From positions 25,099-89,098 of the forward strand of contig NZ_FQUL01000005.1 of the NCBI RefSeq assembly GCF_900128965.1: DNA of 64,000 nucleotides, read 5' to 3'. The position numbers and the translations under genes were made by a program. Position 1 is the first letter of the stretch, and each line of letters starts with the position of its first letter. The DNA is from Ferrithrix thermotolerans DSM 19514 (lineage in GTDB: Bacteria > Actinomycetota > Acidimicrobiia > Acidimicrobiales > Acidimicrobiaceae). A model generated the notes under the pieces. That model was not told the origin of the DNA, searched no databases, and saw only the letters and a program-made list of their open reading frames with translations. Positions 42,679 to 50,994 of this stretch are shown here, piece after piece.

Positions 42679-43847
42679 CTAGGGTTTACTATTTGTGATG
42701 CCGTCTTGAAACTGCTGTCGAGTCCACTGTATGCGTCTAGTAGCGCTTAGCTTGGATGTAAAGGTCTCTCTTCGGTATGTTTCTGAGAGTTTTTGCCTAG
42801 CACCTTTTATGTCCAAGTTCATAGCGTCGCCAAAGAAGTTGTAAGTAGATAGGACTTGAATGGGGTGAGCTAGTGATCGATAGTGCTGTTTCGTTGTATG
42901 GAGGGCTATCGGGTGGCTCGCAATAGACGTTTGGGCAACTTGTTCCTGCGAAGGAAAGAGAAAGGTAATTAGCGTGTGCCCGTGATGTCTAACCGATCGA
43001 AGGTTGTATAGACCTTCGCTAGTGAAAGACGTCTATGGGGTTTCCACTAACGTTTCGCACCAGCTCTGAACAAAGGATATGCCGATCTAGTCTTTGGGGA
43101 GGAACTTGTTCCTAGCGATATTTTGGCCTTGAACCGCTCTGATTTTTGTATGTGCCAATGAACTCGTGTACTCTCTTTGGTGGCCTCCTTTGGGTGGAGC
43201 AAGGATATCGATTCCAATCGAGTTGGCTTTATCGGTCTGCGCTACAGGTGGAGACCTAAGACCTTTGGTAGTGAAGGTCGGGAACCCTTAGCCCAAAGGC
43301 ATAGGTCATCCGATCGTTAGATCTGATGATTAGTCATAGGGTTATCCCTCGGGTGAAGCGCAGAAGTTGACGAGTTGATAATGGTACGAGAGGTTCCTCG
43401 AATCCTTGCCATGTGAGTGCAGTTCAGGTGCCTGATCCTTGTTGGGTTTGACAAGGTGCCTATGATGGGGCGCCTATCCTGTAAAGGCTTTATCTAATTG
43501 TTTCGACTAACAGGCGTGAATGTCGAGCTAAAGTCAGCGGTTCGAACCAGAGCAACCTTACTTCGATGCTATGTAGGAGCAACCGGATCTTTTAGTTCTT
43601 ATAAAGCCTCTGATAAGGAGAGTTTTGCGAGCTGGGTTTACGGTCAGGAGGTTGTAGGTGCCCACAAGGTATCAGAGTGTTGGGGCCTTCTTGTAAATTG
43701 CAACCATTCTCCCTACCTCCTCCCCCAACGCGACTAGATTAGCTAGTAAAAGTTGGATTAGCGGATCTGCAGGTGCCCTCATCGATCATCGAGCTGTATT
43801 CTCGCGATGTGGCACCGTTATGATAAAAGTGTTGAAGTGGAGTAAAA
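42679..43847. other. 1.1 kb without a recognisable gene
   Basis: No protein, tRNA or known RNA could be recognised on either strand between tRNA-Thr and the sigma factor gene. Open frames are short (the longest is 79 codons at 43498-43737) and lack ribosome binding sites and motifs. Codon patterns look broken throughout, as in the two transposase remnants, so a decayed mobile element inserted behind the tRNA is a reasonable guess. The promoter of the sigR-like gene must lie in its last 100 bases. Confidence 0.45.
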
Positions 43848-44417
43848 TTGGCCGATCAAGCAACCTTTACGGAGCAAGCGTTGCAGTACGCTGACGCTCT
43901 GTACGCTGCGGCGTTGAGGATGACTAGAAACGCAGCTGATGCAGAAGATCTGCTGCAAGAGACCTACCTGAAGGCCTATCGAGCCTTTGGTTCTTTCACT
44001 GAAGGAACAAACTTGAAGGCATGGCTGTACCGAATTCTGACAAACACGTACATAAACATATACCGAGCCAAAAAGCGTAGGCCTGAAGAGAGCGATATCG
44101 AAGACGTTGAAGATCTTTACATGTACCACCGTCTAAGTGGTCTAGAGGCTGCAAGTGCCGGCAGGTCGGCGGAGGAGGAAGTACTCGATCAATTTAGTGA
44201 CCTAGAGGTTAAGTCTGCTATCGAGGAGTTGCCTGAACAGTTCAGATTAGCTGTCCTACTCTCCGACGTGGAAGGGTTTTCTTACAAAGAGATCGCTGAT
44301 ATTTTAGGAATTCCATTAGGAACCGTCATGAGTAGATTGCATCGCGGAAGAAGGGCGCTTCAAAAATCGTTAGTAGAACTAGGTATGCGTAAAGCTTTGG
44401 TGAGTGACCAAGGCTGA
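43848..44417 (+). CDS. sigR: ECF sigma factor, SigR/SigH type
   Basis: A 189-residue sigma factor. Region 2 is [26 protein letters not shown] with [25 protein letters not shown]; region 4 is [47 protein letters not shown]. This matches SigR of Streptomyces and SigH of mycobacteria, which turn on the thiol-oxidative stress response. The TTG start has GTGGAG upstream. It is followed after three bases by its anti-sigma gene. I could not find a GGGAAT-type SigR promoter immediately upstream, so autoregulation is unproven. Confidence 0.92.
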   Translation: MADQATFTEQALQYADALYAAALRMTRNAADAEDLLQETYLKAYRAFGSFTEGTNLKAWLYRILTNTYINIYRAKKRRPEESDIEDVEDLYMYHRLSGLEAASAGRSAEEEVLDQFSDLEVKSAIEELPEQFRLAVLLSDVEGFSYKEIADILGIPLGTVMSRLHRGRRALQKSLVELGMRKALVSDQG

Positions 44418-44420
44418 GAG

Positions 44421-44687
44421 ATGGCGATGGAAAAAATAACAGACTGTAATGAAGTTGTTTCGAAACTGTATGAATTTTTGGACGGGGAACTCACAGAGGA
44501 GAGGAAAATTGTTATCAGATCTCATCTCGATGAGTGCTCTCCATGCCTTGAAGCTTTTGAGTTCGAAGCGGAGTTGAGAGCCATGGTTTCCTCAAAAAGT
44601 CGTGAGGTTTGTCCGGACTACCTGAAAGATAAGATCGCCAGCCTCATTAGCAACGATGAAAGGAAGTTGCAAAACCCCTCGGAATAA
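44421..44687 (+). CDS. rsrA: Zinc anti-sigma factor, RsrA/RshA type
   Basis: An 88-residue redox switch that holds the SigR-like factor inactive. The zinc anti-sigma motif HX3CX2C is His35, Cys39 and Cys42 (SHLDECSPC), and Cys9 (TDCNEVV) stands where RsrA has its other redox cysteine. Oxidation forms a disulfide, releases zinc and frees the sigma factor in known members. It starts three bases behind the sigma gene, and a small Cys/His protein gene follows 28 bases after its stop. Confidence 0.9.
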   Translation: MAMEKITDCNEVVSKLYEFLDGELTEERKIVIRSHLDECSPCLEAFEFEAELRAMVSSKSREVCPDYLKDKIASLISNDERKLQNPSE

Positions 44688-44715
44688 TTCAGGTTTAGTC
44701 TGAGTTAGTCTGAAT

Positions 44716-44910
44716 ATGTCAAGAGTATCTGAAGTTGTTTCTGGAACTGCGGTGACCGGAGTAGGTAGACCTTCCAAGAGGTACGCAGAGGGAAGAGTTT
44801 GCAAAGAGCCAGGTTGTGCAACCAAGTTATCGATCTACAATAAAGGAAAGTTCTGTTACATACACGAACCTATAAAGGTTCCAAGAACTCGAGGGCGTAA
44901 GGTAGCCTAA
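44716..44910 (+). CDS. Small conserved Cys/His protein
   Basis: A 64-residue protein with a basic Gly/Arg-rich N-terminus and a compact metal-binding-like motif: Cys at about residues 29, 34, 47 and His at 50 (C-x4-C-x12-C-x2-H, in CKEPGCATKLS and GKFCYIHE). The pattern PGCxTxLSxYNxxxxCxxH recurs in short actinobacterial proteins of unknown function, some near SigR/RsrA-type genes as far as I recall. Its place behind rsrA and before the DUF2342 protease suggests one transcript. No clear ribosome binding site lies before the ATG. Function unknown; a zinc-ribbon or redox role is only a guess. Confidence 0.75.
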   Translation: MSRVSEVVSGTAVTGVGRPSKRYAEGRVCKEPGCATKLSIYNKGKFCYIHEPIKVPRTRGRKVA

Positions 44911-44939
44911 CCTTACCTCTTGAAGTAAGAGAGAGGTAT

Positions 44940-45995
44940 ATGGCCAAATCCATATCTTGGTCGGCCGTTATGGCTTCGGCGAAAGTTGTTCTTGCTCGAT
45001 CGTCCAAGCCAACCGACGAAGAGATCGATGAGTTGATCCGTGACTTCGATGAGATAGTTCCTATAGCGAAGCAACAAGTAGAAGAGTTCACAGGTCTCTT
45101 AGTACCCCCGGGTGAGGTAAGCTTCAAGGTTCTATCTCGCGAAGAGTGGCTTGAGGCCAATTTAGACTCTTACAAGTACCTAATATCAAAGGCAACTTCC
45201 AAGGGAAACTTAGATCTCACTGTTCCTGGAAGTGATGTTGTCTCTGGCGCTGGACTGGGAGTGGTTATGGGATGGATGGCTACCCGTGTTCTAGGTCAGT
45301 ACGACCTCTTACTTCAAAATGGGAGGGAGAACGGCAGCGGTTCACTTTACTTTGTCGCTCCCAATCTGATCGAGCTTGAACGGCGCTTTGGCTTCCAAAA
45401 GAGACAGTTTAGGCACTGGGTAGCGCTTCACGAACTCACGCATCGGGCTCAATTCGAAGGGGTACCTTGGTTTCGATGCTACTTTAGCTCTCTCGTAGAT
45501 GAGATGCTTGAAATTGCCCAGCCTTCACCGACGGAGATGGTCGAGGCCTTCTCCAAAGCGGCTAGGCGTTTAGTTGCTGGCGAACCGCTCTTGGATGAGA
45601 CGGGTCTTGCAGGTATCTTCATGTCCGATAGGCAGCGTATCGTGATGGAGAAGACCACTGCCCTTATGAGTATTGCAGAAGGACATGGAGACTGGGTAAT
45701 GGATAGGGCCGGGCGGGATGTGGTGCCTGAGGCTTGGCAGTTTTCCAGAACGCTAAGTCACCGGCGGTCCTCATCTCAAGGGGCTGCGAAGATCATGCAA
45801 TCCCTGCTCGGGCTTGAGGCGAAGATGAATCAGTACGCGCGTGGTGAGCGCTTTATTGAGGAAGTAGAGCGTAAGGCCCCAGGTTCGTCCAGACTCGTCT
45901 GGACTTCACCGGAGAGCATTCCAACTAAAGAGGAGTTTTCCGACGTAAGTCTTTGGCTGAACCGCATGGGAGCTTTGGCTTCGAGTGTGATGTGA
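44940..45995 (+). CDS. DUF2342 zinc-dependent metalloprotease-like protein
   Basis: A 351-residue protein of the actinobacterial DUF2342 family, sometimes annotated as F420-biosynthesis-associated or zinc-dependent metalloprotease. The zincin motif HExxH is intact: His164-Glu165-Leu-Thr-His168 (VALHELTHRAQFEG). The N-terminal segment VLARSSKPTDEEIDELI and the central GAGLGVVMGWMATRVLGQYD, as well as SIAEGHGDWVMD, are typical. It has no signal peptide, so it should act inside the cell. As in mycobacteria, it stands directly upstream of tilS and hpt. The ATG has AGAGAGG nearby. Substrates are not known for the family. Confidence 0.88.
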   Translation: MAKSISWSAVMASAKVVLARSSKPTDEEIDELIRDFDEIVPIAKQQVEEFTGLLVPPGEVSFKVLSREEWLEANLDSYKYLISKATSKGNLDLTVPGSDVVSGAGLGVVMGWMATRVLGQYDLLLQNGRENGSGSLYFVAPNLIELERRFGFQKRQFRHWVALHELTHRAQFEGVPWFRCYFSSLVDEMLEIAQPSPTEMVEAFSKAARRLVAGEPLLDETGLAGIFMSDRQRIVMEKTTALMSIAEGHGDWVMDRAGRDVVPEAWQFSRTLSHRRSSSQGAAKIMQSLLGLEAKMNQYARGERFIEEVERKAPGSSRLVWTSPESIPTKEEFSDVSLWLNRMGALASSVM

Positions 45996-46067
45996 GGAGT
46001 GGTTGGCTCCATGATGCTAGCGAATGTATCGAGCGCAGTTTTTCGCTAAGACGGTAACCTTTTTTCT

Positions 46068-47105
46068 GTGAGATCCACTAAAGGTCCAGGCGGCGTGGAG
46101 AGACATCTCTACCTCGTGGAAGACTCCGCAGATAGCGAGCACCCTCGGGACTCGGTAACTGGCGCTAGTGCAGTGGCCTTGGATCTGAGGGAGAGGATCG
46201 ATGACTTTGGTCTTGACCTGAAAGATATTTTGTCGAGGTGTTACTTCAGGCGTCTCGATCAAAGTATTGCGATAGAGGCGGCGGTATCTGGTGGAGCAGA
46301 CTCCCTTGCCCTAGTTATCCTGGCAAAGGTCTCCGGCTTTGACGTCATTGCGCACCATGTGGATCATCAGATTCGACCCGATTCCTCCCTTGAGGCGGAT
46401 ATGGTGCAAGAACAGCTAGATCCTCTGGGAGTGCATCTTATCAGGCACAAGGTTTCGGTGTCGCCTGGACCCAATCTCGAAGAAAGAGCAAGAGAGGCAC
46501 GATATGGCGTTCTTCCTGAAGATGTATCTACGGGACACACCGCTGATGATCAGGTGGAGACTGTTATTTATAACCTCATGAGAGGTGCTGCACTTAAAGG
46601 TCTTTCAGGAATGGAGCTAAGTAAAAGACACCCGATACTGGGAGTTAGAAAGTACGAGACGGACGCCATCTGCTCCGCCGTTGGACTAATCCCGCTCTCT
46701 GATCCGTCAAACAGGGACCCCAAGTTTGTGCGCAACAGGGTTCGTAACGAAGTCATTCCTCTCCTGTGCGACGTGGCAAAACGTGACGTTGTCCCGATAA
46801 TATATCGAACGGCGCTGCTCCTTCGCCAAGATCACGAGGCTGTCTCCAGTCTTTACGATGACTTTTGTCCAATGACTCTTGAAGAGCTCAGGAAAGGGTC
46901 CAGCTATCTAATCTCCATGTGGCTAAGGGACAGAATATACAGAGAGACAGCGCTACAGTTGTCGTGGTTTCACACCCAAAGGTGTCTAGAGGTGGTAAGG
47001 GGGGGACCACGTTCCACTTCGTTGCCCAATGATTACATCTTGATACGCAAATCTGGGGTGTTGAAACTCATTCTACCTACCAAAGATACAGTCGACTTGG
47101 TCTAG
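46068..47105 (+). CDS. tilS: tRNA(Ile)-lysidine synthetase
   Basis: A 345-residue N-type ATP pyrophosphatase that converts C34 of tRNA-Ile(CAU) to lysidine, needed to read AUA. The PP-loop AAVSGGADSLALVIL has Ala in the usual SGGxDS position x. HHVDHQIRPDSSLEADMVQ, ARYGVLP, TGHTADDQVETVIYNLMRGAALKGLSGM and NRDPKFVRNRVRNEVIPLL match the family. The GTG start gives a longer than usual N-terminus (about 70 residues before the PP-loop), so a later start is possible. It lies 72 bases behind the DUF2342 gene and upstream of hpt. Confidence 0.92.
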   Translation: MRSTKGPGGVERHLYLVEDSADSEHPRDSVTGASAVALDLRERIDDFGLDLKDILSRCYFRRLDQSIAIEAAVSGGADSLALVILAKVSGFDVIAHHVDHQIRPDSSLEADMVQEQLDPLGVHLIRHKVSVSPGPNLEERAREARYGVLPEDVSTGHTADDQVETVIYNLMRGAALKGLSGMELSKRHPILGVRKYETDAICSAVGLIPLSDPSNRDPKFVRNRVRNEVIPLLCDVAKRDVVPIIYRTALLLRQDHEAVSSLYDDFCPMTLEELRKGSSYLISMWLRDRIYRETALQLSWFHTQRCLEVVRGGPRSTSLPNDYILIRKSGVLKLILPTKDTVDLV

Positions 47106-47158
47106 GCTTGAGATGCTCGCAGATTCGAGCTGATAGTTTAGGTGCAGGTGGAGGTTAG

Positions 47159-47707
47159 ATGGAGGACACCCAGCCGGACTCTCGCATCGGTGCGGCCGTT
47201 GTCGATGCTGTATCGCTGCAAAACAGAGTCAGAGAGCTAGGCGAGGAGATTTCCAAAGATTTTGCAGGGAAGACACCTCTGCTAATTGGTGTTCTCAAGG
47301 GCGCGTTCATGTTCATGTCTGATCTAGCAAAGTCGATCACGGTGCCGGTTGAGTTTGACTTCATGGCGATCTCGTCCTATGGTAGTGCAACTAAGAGCTC
47401 TGGGGTTGTAAGGATCCTAAAGGATCTGGACACCGACATTGTAGGTCGTGATGTAATAGTTGTCGAAGACATAATCGAAAGTGGCCTCACCCTGCAGTAT
47501 CTACTTAGGAACCTAAGAGCTCGGGGTCCGAAATCGTTGACGATCTGCACTTTGCTGCTAAAGAGGGGTCTACAAAGTGCTGAACTCAAGGTTGACTATG
47601 TCGGATTTGACATACCAGCTGACTTTGTGGTCGGTTACGGATTGGATGTTGCTGAGAGGTACAGAAATTTACCTTACATAGCCAGATACTTAGAAGATCA
47701 GGAGTAG
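47159..47707 (+). CDS. hpt: Hypoxanthine-guanine phosphoribosyltransferase
   Basis: A 182-residue purine salvage enzyme that makes IMP and GMP from free bases and [24 protein letters not shown], the flexible-loop segment [19 protein letters not shown] and the PRPP motif [17 protein letters not shown] identify it. [21 protein letters not shown] holds the base-binding residues near the C-terminus. ATG 47159 has GGTGGAGG upstream. The gene sits between tilS and folE; ftsH, which stands between hpt and folE in many actinobacteria, is missing here. Confidence 0.95.
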   Translation: MEDTQPDSRIGAAVVDAVSLQNRVRELGEEISKDFAGKTPLLIGVLKGAFMFMSDLAKSITVPVEFDFMAISSYGSATKSSGVVRILKDLDTDIVGRDVIVVEDIIESGLTLQYLLRNLRARGPKSLTICTLLLKRGLQSAELKVDYVGFDIPADFVVGYGLDVAERYRNLPYIARYLEDQE

Positions 47708-47716
47708 TAGCGAGTC

Positions 47717-48292
47717 GTGGAGATCGATAGGGAGCATGCTCTTATCGTGCTTACTCAGTATCTCGAAGCAATCGGTCTTGATCTTAGCGACGAGACTCTA
47801 CGGGATACCCCAAGGCGAGTACTCGAAAGTCATCTTGAGATGCTTGAGGGACGAAACGAGGATCCACAGGCTATTTTAGCTGAGACCTTTCCTGCTGGAC
47901 ACGAAGAAATGGTGATAGTCAAAGGAGTACAGTTCTCATCACTTTGTGAGCATCATCTACTCCCTTTTACTGGAGTTGCGCACATAGCTTACCTGCCCAA
48001 CTCTCAAGGGAGGATAGTGGGATTGTCAAAGCTAGCCAGACTAGTTGAAGTGCTTTCTCAACGGCTACAGGTGCAGGAGAGGCTGACCTCTGAGATAGCT
48101 AACAACGTTGAATGGGCCTTGGCGCCAAAAGGGGTGTTGGTGGTGATTGAGGCCGAGCACCTATGCATGACGGTACGAGGCGTAAAGAAGCCAGGCACCT
48201 CTGCCGTTACCTCGGCTGTTAGGGGGGTTTTCAAAAAAAATGCGGCGACCAGGTCGGAAGCCATGGACTTATTACTTTCTGCTAGGGCATAG
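47717..48292 (+). CDS. folE: GTP cyclohydrolase I
   Basis: A 191-residue enzyme for the first step of folate synthesis, GTP to dihydroneopterin triphosphate. The zinc site is formed by Cys and His in FSSLCEHHLLPFTGVAHIAYLP, with the second Cys in VIEAEHLCMTVRGVKKPG; DTPRRVLESHLEML and IVGLSKLARLVEVLSQRLQVQERLT are typical. All zinc ligands are present, so it is the FolE1 type. The GTG start is nine bases behind hpt. Next are folP, folB and folK, so the folate pathway up to dihydropteroate is in one operon. Confidence 0.96.
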   Translation: MEIDREHALIVLTQYLEAIGLDLSDETLRDTPRRVLESHLEMLEGRNEDPQAILAETFPAGHEEMVIVKGVQFSSLCEHHLLPFTGVAHIAYLPNSQGRIVGLSKLARLVEVLSQRLQVQERLTSEIANNVEWALAPKGVLVVIEAEHLCMTVRGVKKPGTSAVTSAVRGVFKKNAATRSEAMDLLLSARA

Positions 48293-48305
48293 ATAGGTGA
48301 GTTAG

Positions 48306-49139
48306 TTGAAGATAATGGGTGTGGTGAACGTCACTCCTGACTCTTTTTCAGATGGAGGCGATTTCTTCGATCGTGAAGCAGCCATAGCGCATGGATTAGA
48401 GCTTTTTGAGGCAGGAGCCCAAATTGTTGATGTAGGTGGTGAATCTACACGCCCCTTTGCGGAACCAGTAGAGGAAAGGGAAGAGCTTCGAAGAGTGTTG
48501 GACGTCGTAGCTGCTTTATCGAAGCACGGCATCGTTTCGGTGGATACCAGGCATGAGCGCGTAGCGGAGAAGGCGGTGGAGAATGGTGCTTCGATCATCA
48601 ATGATGTTGGTGGCGCATTGGCTCCACTTGCGGCAAAGTTGGGTGTTGCCTGGGTAGCAATGCACATGAAGGGCGACCCTAAGACCATGCAGCTAGCTCC
48701 TGCTTACTTAGATGTTGTCTCAGAGGTTATAGATAGCCTCGAGGCTATGGTTGGACGTGCGCAAGATCTAGGTGTCCCTGAAGTGATAGTTGATCCTGGA
48801 ATCGGGTTTGGCAAGACAGCTCAACACAATCTGGAGTTGCTGAAGAGTGTAAGTCGCCTGAAGACGTTTGGATGTGAAGTTCTACTTGGGACCTCCCGAA
48901 AGCGCTTTTTGGCTAAGGTCACAACGAAAGAAAGGTTCGAGCCGCCGCCCAAAGACAGGGAGGAGCAGCAGTTGGCTGTTGAGGCGTGGTGTCTGTTGAA
49001 CGGGGTCGACATAGTTCGAGTGCATGAAGTGGTAAAGACTCGACAGCTAATCGACCTCATGAAGAAAGGTCAAGACGCACATAATGGACTTTTGCTCCAA
49101 GGTGTGACTACCGCTGAGTTGCCCACGGAGACCAGGTGA
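48306..49139 (+). CDS. folP: Dihydropteroate synthase
   Basis: A 277-residue TIM-barrel enzyme that joins p-aminobenzoate to hydroxymethyl-dihydropterin diphosphate; it is the sulfonamide target. MGVVNVTPDSFSDGG and GAQIVDVGGESTRP, IINDVGG, VIVDPGIGFGKTAQHN, LLGTSRKRFL and VDIVRVHEV are the family landmarks. The frame begins with TTG at 48306, but the ATG at 48315 (MGVVN) is equally good and would match the usual start. The stop overlaps folB. Some loops are shortened compared with E. coli, but all binding residues I can place are present. Confidence 0.95.
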   Translation: MKIMGVVNVTPDSFSDGGDFFDREAAIAHGLELFEAGAQIVDVGGESTRPFAEPVEEREELRRVLDVVAALSKHGIVSVDTRHERVAEKAVENGASIINDVGGALAPLAAKLGVAWVAMHMKGDPKTMQLAPAYLDVVSEVIDSLEAMVGRAQDLGVPEVIVDPGIGFGKTAQHNLELLKSVSRLKTFGCEVLLGTSRKRFLAKVTTKERFEPPPKDREEQQLAVEAWCLLNGVDIVRVHEVVKTRQLIDLMKKGQDAHNGLLLQGVTTAELPTETR

Positions 49140-49519
49140 TGGGCAACTTTGAGGGTGCAGAAAGCTTTACGATCTCTCTAAGAGAACTCAAGGTTCTTGC
49201 AAACATCGGAGTGGGAGAAGGGGAGCGCCTCGAAAAGCAACCTGTCACGATCGATATTGAACTTGAGTTAGCTGATGTTCCAAATAGCGATGAGATCCAC
49301 GAGAGCTGCGACTATGGAGCCGTTGCTGCTTTCGTAGTCTCAGAGGTCTCAGCTAGGAGTTATAAATTGCTTGAGACCATGGCGATGGATCTGGGGCGGA
49401 AGATCCTGAGAGACGAAAAGGTGGCAAGTATTCGGGTGAGCGTCACTAAGGTTCGTCCTCCCGTGCCTGTGCTCCTTAGATCTGCAGGTGCAACCTATGT
49501 GGCACGGAGAGAGATTTGA
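49139..49519 (+). CDS. folB: Dihydroneopterin aldolase
   Basis: A 126-residue aldolase that cleaves dihydroneopterin to hydroxymethyl-dihydropterin. ISLRELKVLANIGVGEGERLEKQPVTIDIEL contains the conserved glycine-containing turn and the Glu that binds the pterin; SCDYGAVAAFV and SVTKVRPPVPV are typical, the latter holding the catalytic lysine. The start is ATG at 49139, sharing one base with the folP stop (TGATG); a GTG at 49136 is the alternative. It overlaps folK by four bases at its end. Confidence 0.94.
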   Translation: MGNFEGAESFTISLRELKVLANIGVGEGERLEKQPVTIDIELELADVPNSDEIHESCDYGAVAAFVVSEVSARSYKLLETMAMDLGRKILRDEKVASIRVSVTKVRPPVPVLLRSAGATYVARREI

Positions 49520-50022
49520 GATACTATCTCTCACTCGGCTCGAACATCTCGCCAAAAGAATTGTATCTAAAAAGTGCTATCCAAGATCTTGGAGCAAGTG
49601 TCCTGAGAGTTTCACATGTCTATGAAACCCAGCCGGTTGGGGGCCCCAAGGACCAAGCATCTTTTTTGAACATGGCTGTGGAGATCGAGTCTGAGCTTGG
49701 ACCCTATCAGCTGCTAGAAGAGGTGCATAAGATCGAGGCGCGGCATGGGAGAGAGAGGTTGGTGTACAAGGGTCCAAGAACTCTAGACATCGATATCGTC
49801 TATCTGCGAGAGTACAGGGTTTCTTCTTTCGAACTAACAATACCTCATCTTCTAGCGAATCAACGAGGGTTTGTGATAGCTCCACTGTCAGAGCTAGCTC
49901 CTGACCTGGCGAATATTTTGTCCCCAGATATGTATATGGAGCTGACTCGATTCGAGCTGCAGCCTATGAAAGAGGTGTTGCCTGGGGTGGTTTTTGTTGG
50001 AACTTTAGAAGATATCCTATAG
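49516..50022 (+). CDS. folK: Hydroxymethyl-dihydropterin pyrophosphokinase
   Basis: A 168-residue kinase that activates hydroxymethyl-dihydropterin with ATP before dihydropteroate synthase acts. YYLSLGSNISPKELYLKSAI at the start, VYETQPVGGPKDQASFLNMAVEIES, and RPKx-type region GPRTLDIDIVYLREY, which holds the two magnesium aspartates, are clear. IPHLLANQRGFVIAPLSELAPDL follows. The TTG start overlaps the folB stop. It is the last gene of the fol operon; 133 bases with no feature separate it from coaX. Confidence 0.94.
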   Translation: MRYYLSLGSNISPKELYLKSAIQDLGASVLRVSHVYETQPVGGPKDQASFLNMAVEIESELGPYQLLEEVHKIEARHGRERLVYKGPRTLDIDIVYLREYRVSSFELTIPHLLANQRGFVIAPLSELAPDLANILSPDMYMELTRFELQPMKEVLPGVVFVGTLEDIL

Positions 50023-50155
50023 GAGGCTTGCGACGCTTTGGGGCAGAGTGGCCCTGGATCGTTGAACGACAGAGCAGTTTGCAGTATTTGAAGAGCTTTC
50101 GAATAGGGCTGTGACGGCAAGGATCAAAGTATTCGCGTGGGTAGGAGGACGCTAA

Positions 50156-50956
50156 GTGCTGTTATGCGTTGACGTGGGTAACACGCAGATCGTAGTAGGT
50201 GTATATGATCAGTCGGTGAAGGCCGGAAAGGATTCAGGGGGAGCGTCCGGCGGTCTAATGGGGCACTTCCGTATCGCCACTCGTAACGACTATAGCTCCG
50301 ACGAGATGGCCTTGTTGCTGTCCCAGATGCTTGAGATGCGTAGCCTAAGCGCTTCGAATGGACTTGATGGGGCAGTTGTGTCTTCGACAAATCCAGCTGT
50401 TGGAGCGACGGTTGTCGAGGCGATCCGTAGATGGTTTGACTTGGACCCTCTCGTCGTCTCGGGAGATTTAGATCTCGGAGTTGAGGTGCGTTACGAACGT
50501 CCCGGTGACGTAGGGCCAGACAGGCTTGCTGACACAGTTGCATTCTTAGATCTCTATGAACCCCCAGGAATAGTCGTTGACTTCGGGACGGCTACTACTT
50601 TTGACGCTATTGGTTCAGACGGAGCTTATCTTGGAGGAGCTATTGCCCCAGGTGTACTAGTTAGTGTGGACGCACTGTTTTCTCGCGCTGCCGCACTTAG
50701 CCGAATCGATATGACTGCACCGACCCATGCGATAGGCAACTCTACAGTCGAGGCGATCCGCTCGGGTGTACTGCTGGGATTTGCGGCGATGGTGGATGGC
50801 ATGTGTGCAAGATTTGAAGCGGAGATCGGCCCTTCTAAGGTAGTAGGTACAGGTGGTCTATGTTCCTTGATAACTCCGTCATCTGTGAGAGTAAAGACTC
50901 ACGAGCCTTGGCTGACCCTATATGGACTGAGGCTTGTGTATGAGTACACTAGATAG
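50156..50956 (+). CDS. coaX: Type III pantothenate kinase
   Basis: A 266-residue ASKHA-fold kinase for the first step of coenzyme A synthesis. LLCVDVGNTQIVVGVYDQ is the phosphate-1 loop; RPGDVGPDRLADTVAF and IVVDFGTATTFDAIG carry the binding and catalytic aspartates; GAIAPGVLVSVDALFSRAAALSRID and GLCSLITP complete the family pattern. Type III enzymes need a monovalent cation such as K+. The GTG start has GGTAGGAGG upstream. It lies between folK and lysS, the same order as in mycobacteria apart from the absence of panC and panD. Confidence 0.94.
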   Translation: MLLCVDVGNTQIVVGVYDQSVKAGKDSGGASGGLMGHFRIATRNDYSSDEMALLLSQMLEMRSLSASNGLDGAVVSSTNPAVGATVVEAIRRWFDLDPLVVSGDLDLGVEVRYERPGDVGPDRLADTVAFLDLYEPPGIVVDFGTATTFDAIGSDGAYLGGAIAPGVLVSVDALFSRAAALSRIDMTAPTHAIGNSTVEAIRSGVLLGFAAMVDGMCARFEAEIGPSKVVGTGGLCSLITPSSVRVKTHEPWLTLYGLRLVYEYTR

Positions 50957-50994
50957 GTTCAAGGGGTCAGCTATAGGTAAGGTGGCGTAGACGG

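Noticed and set aside
43498-43737. 79-codon frame behind tRNA-Thr
   Set aside because: No start site, no motif, and composition unlike the neighbouring real genes.
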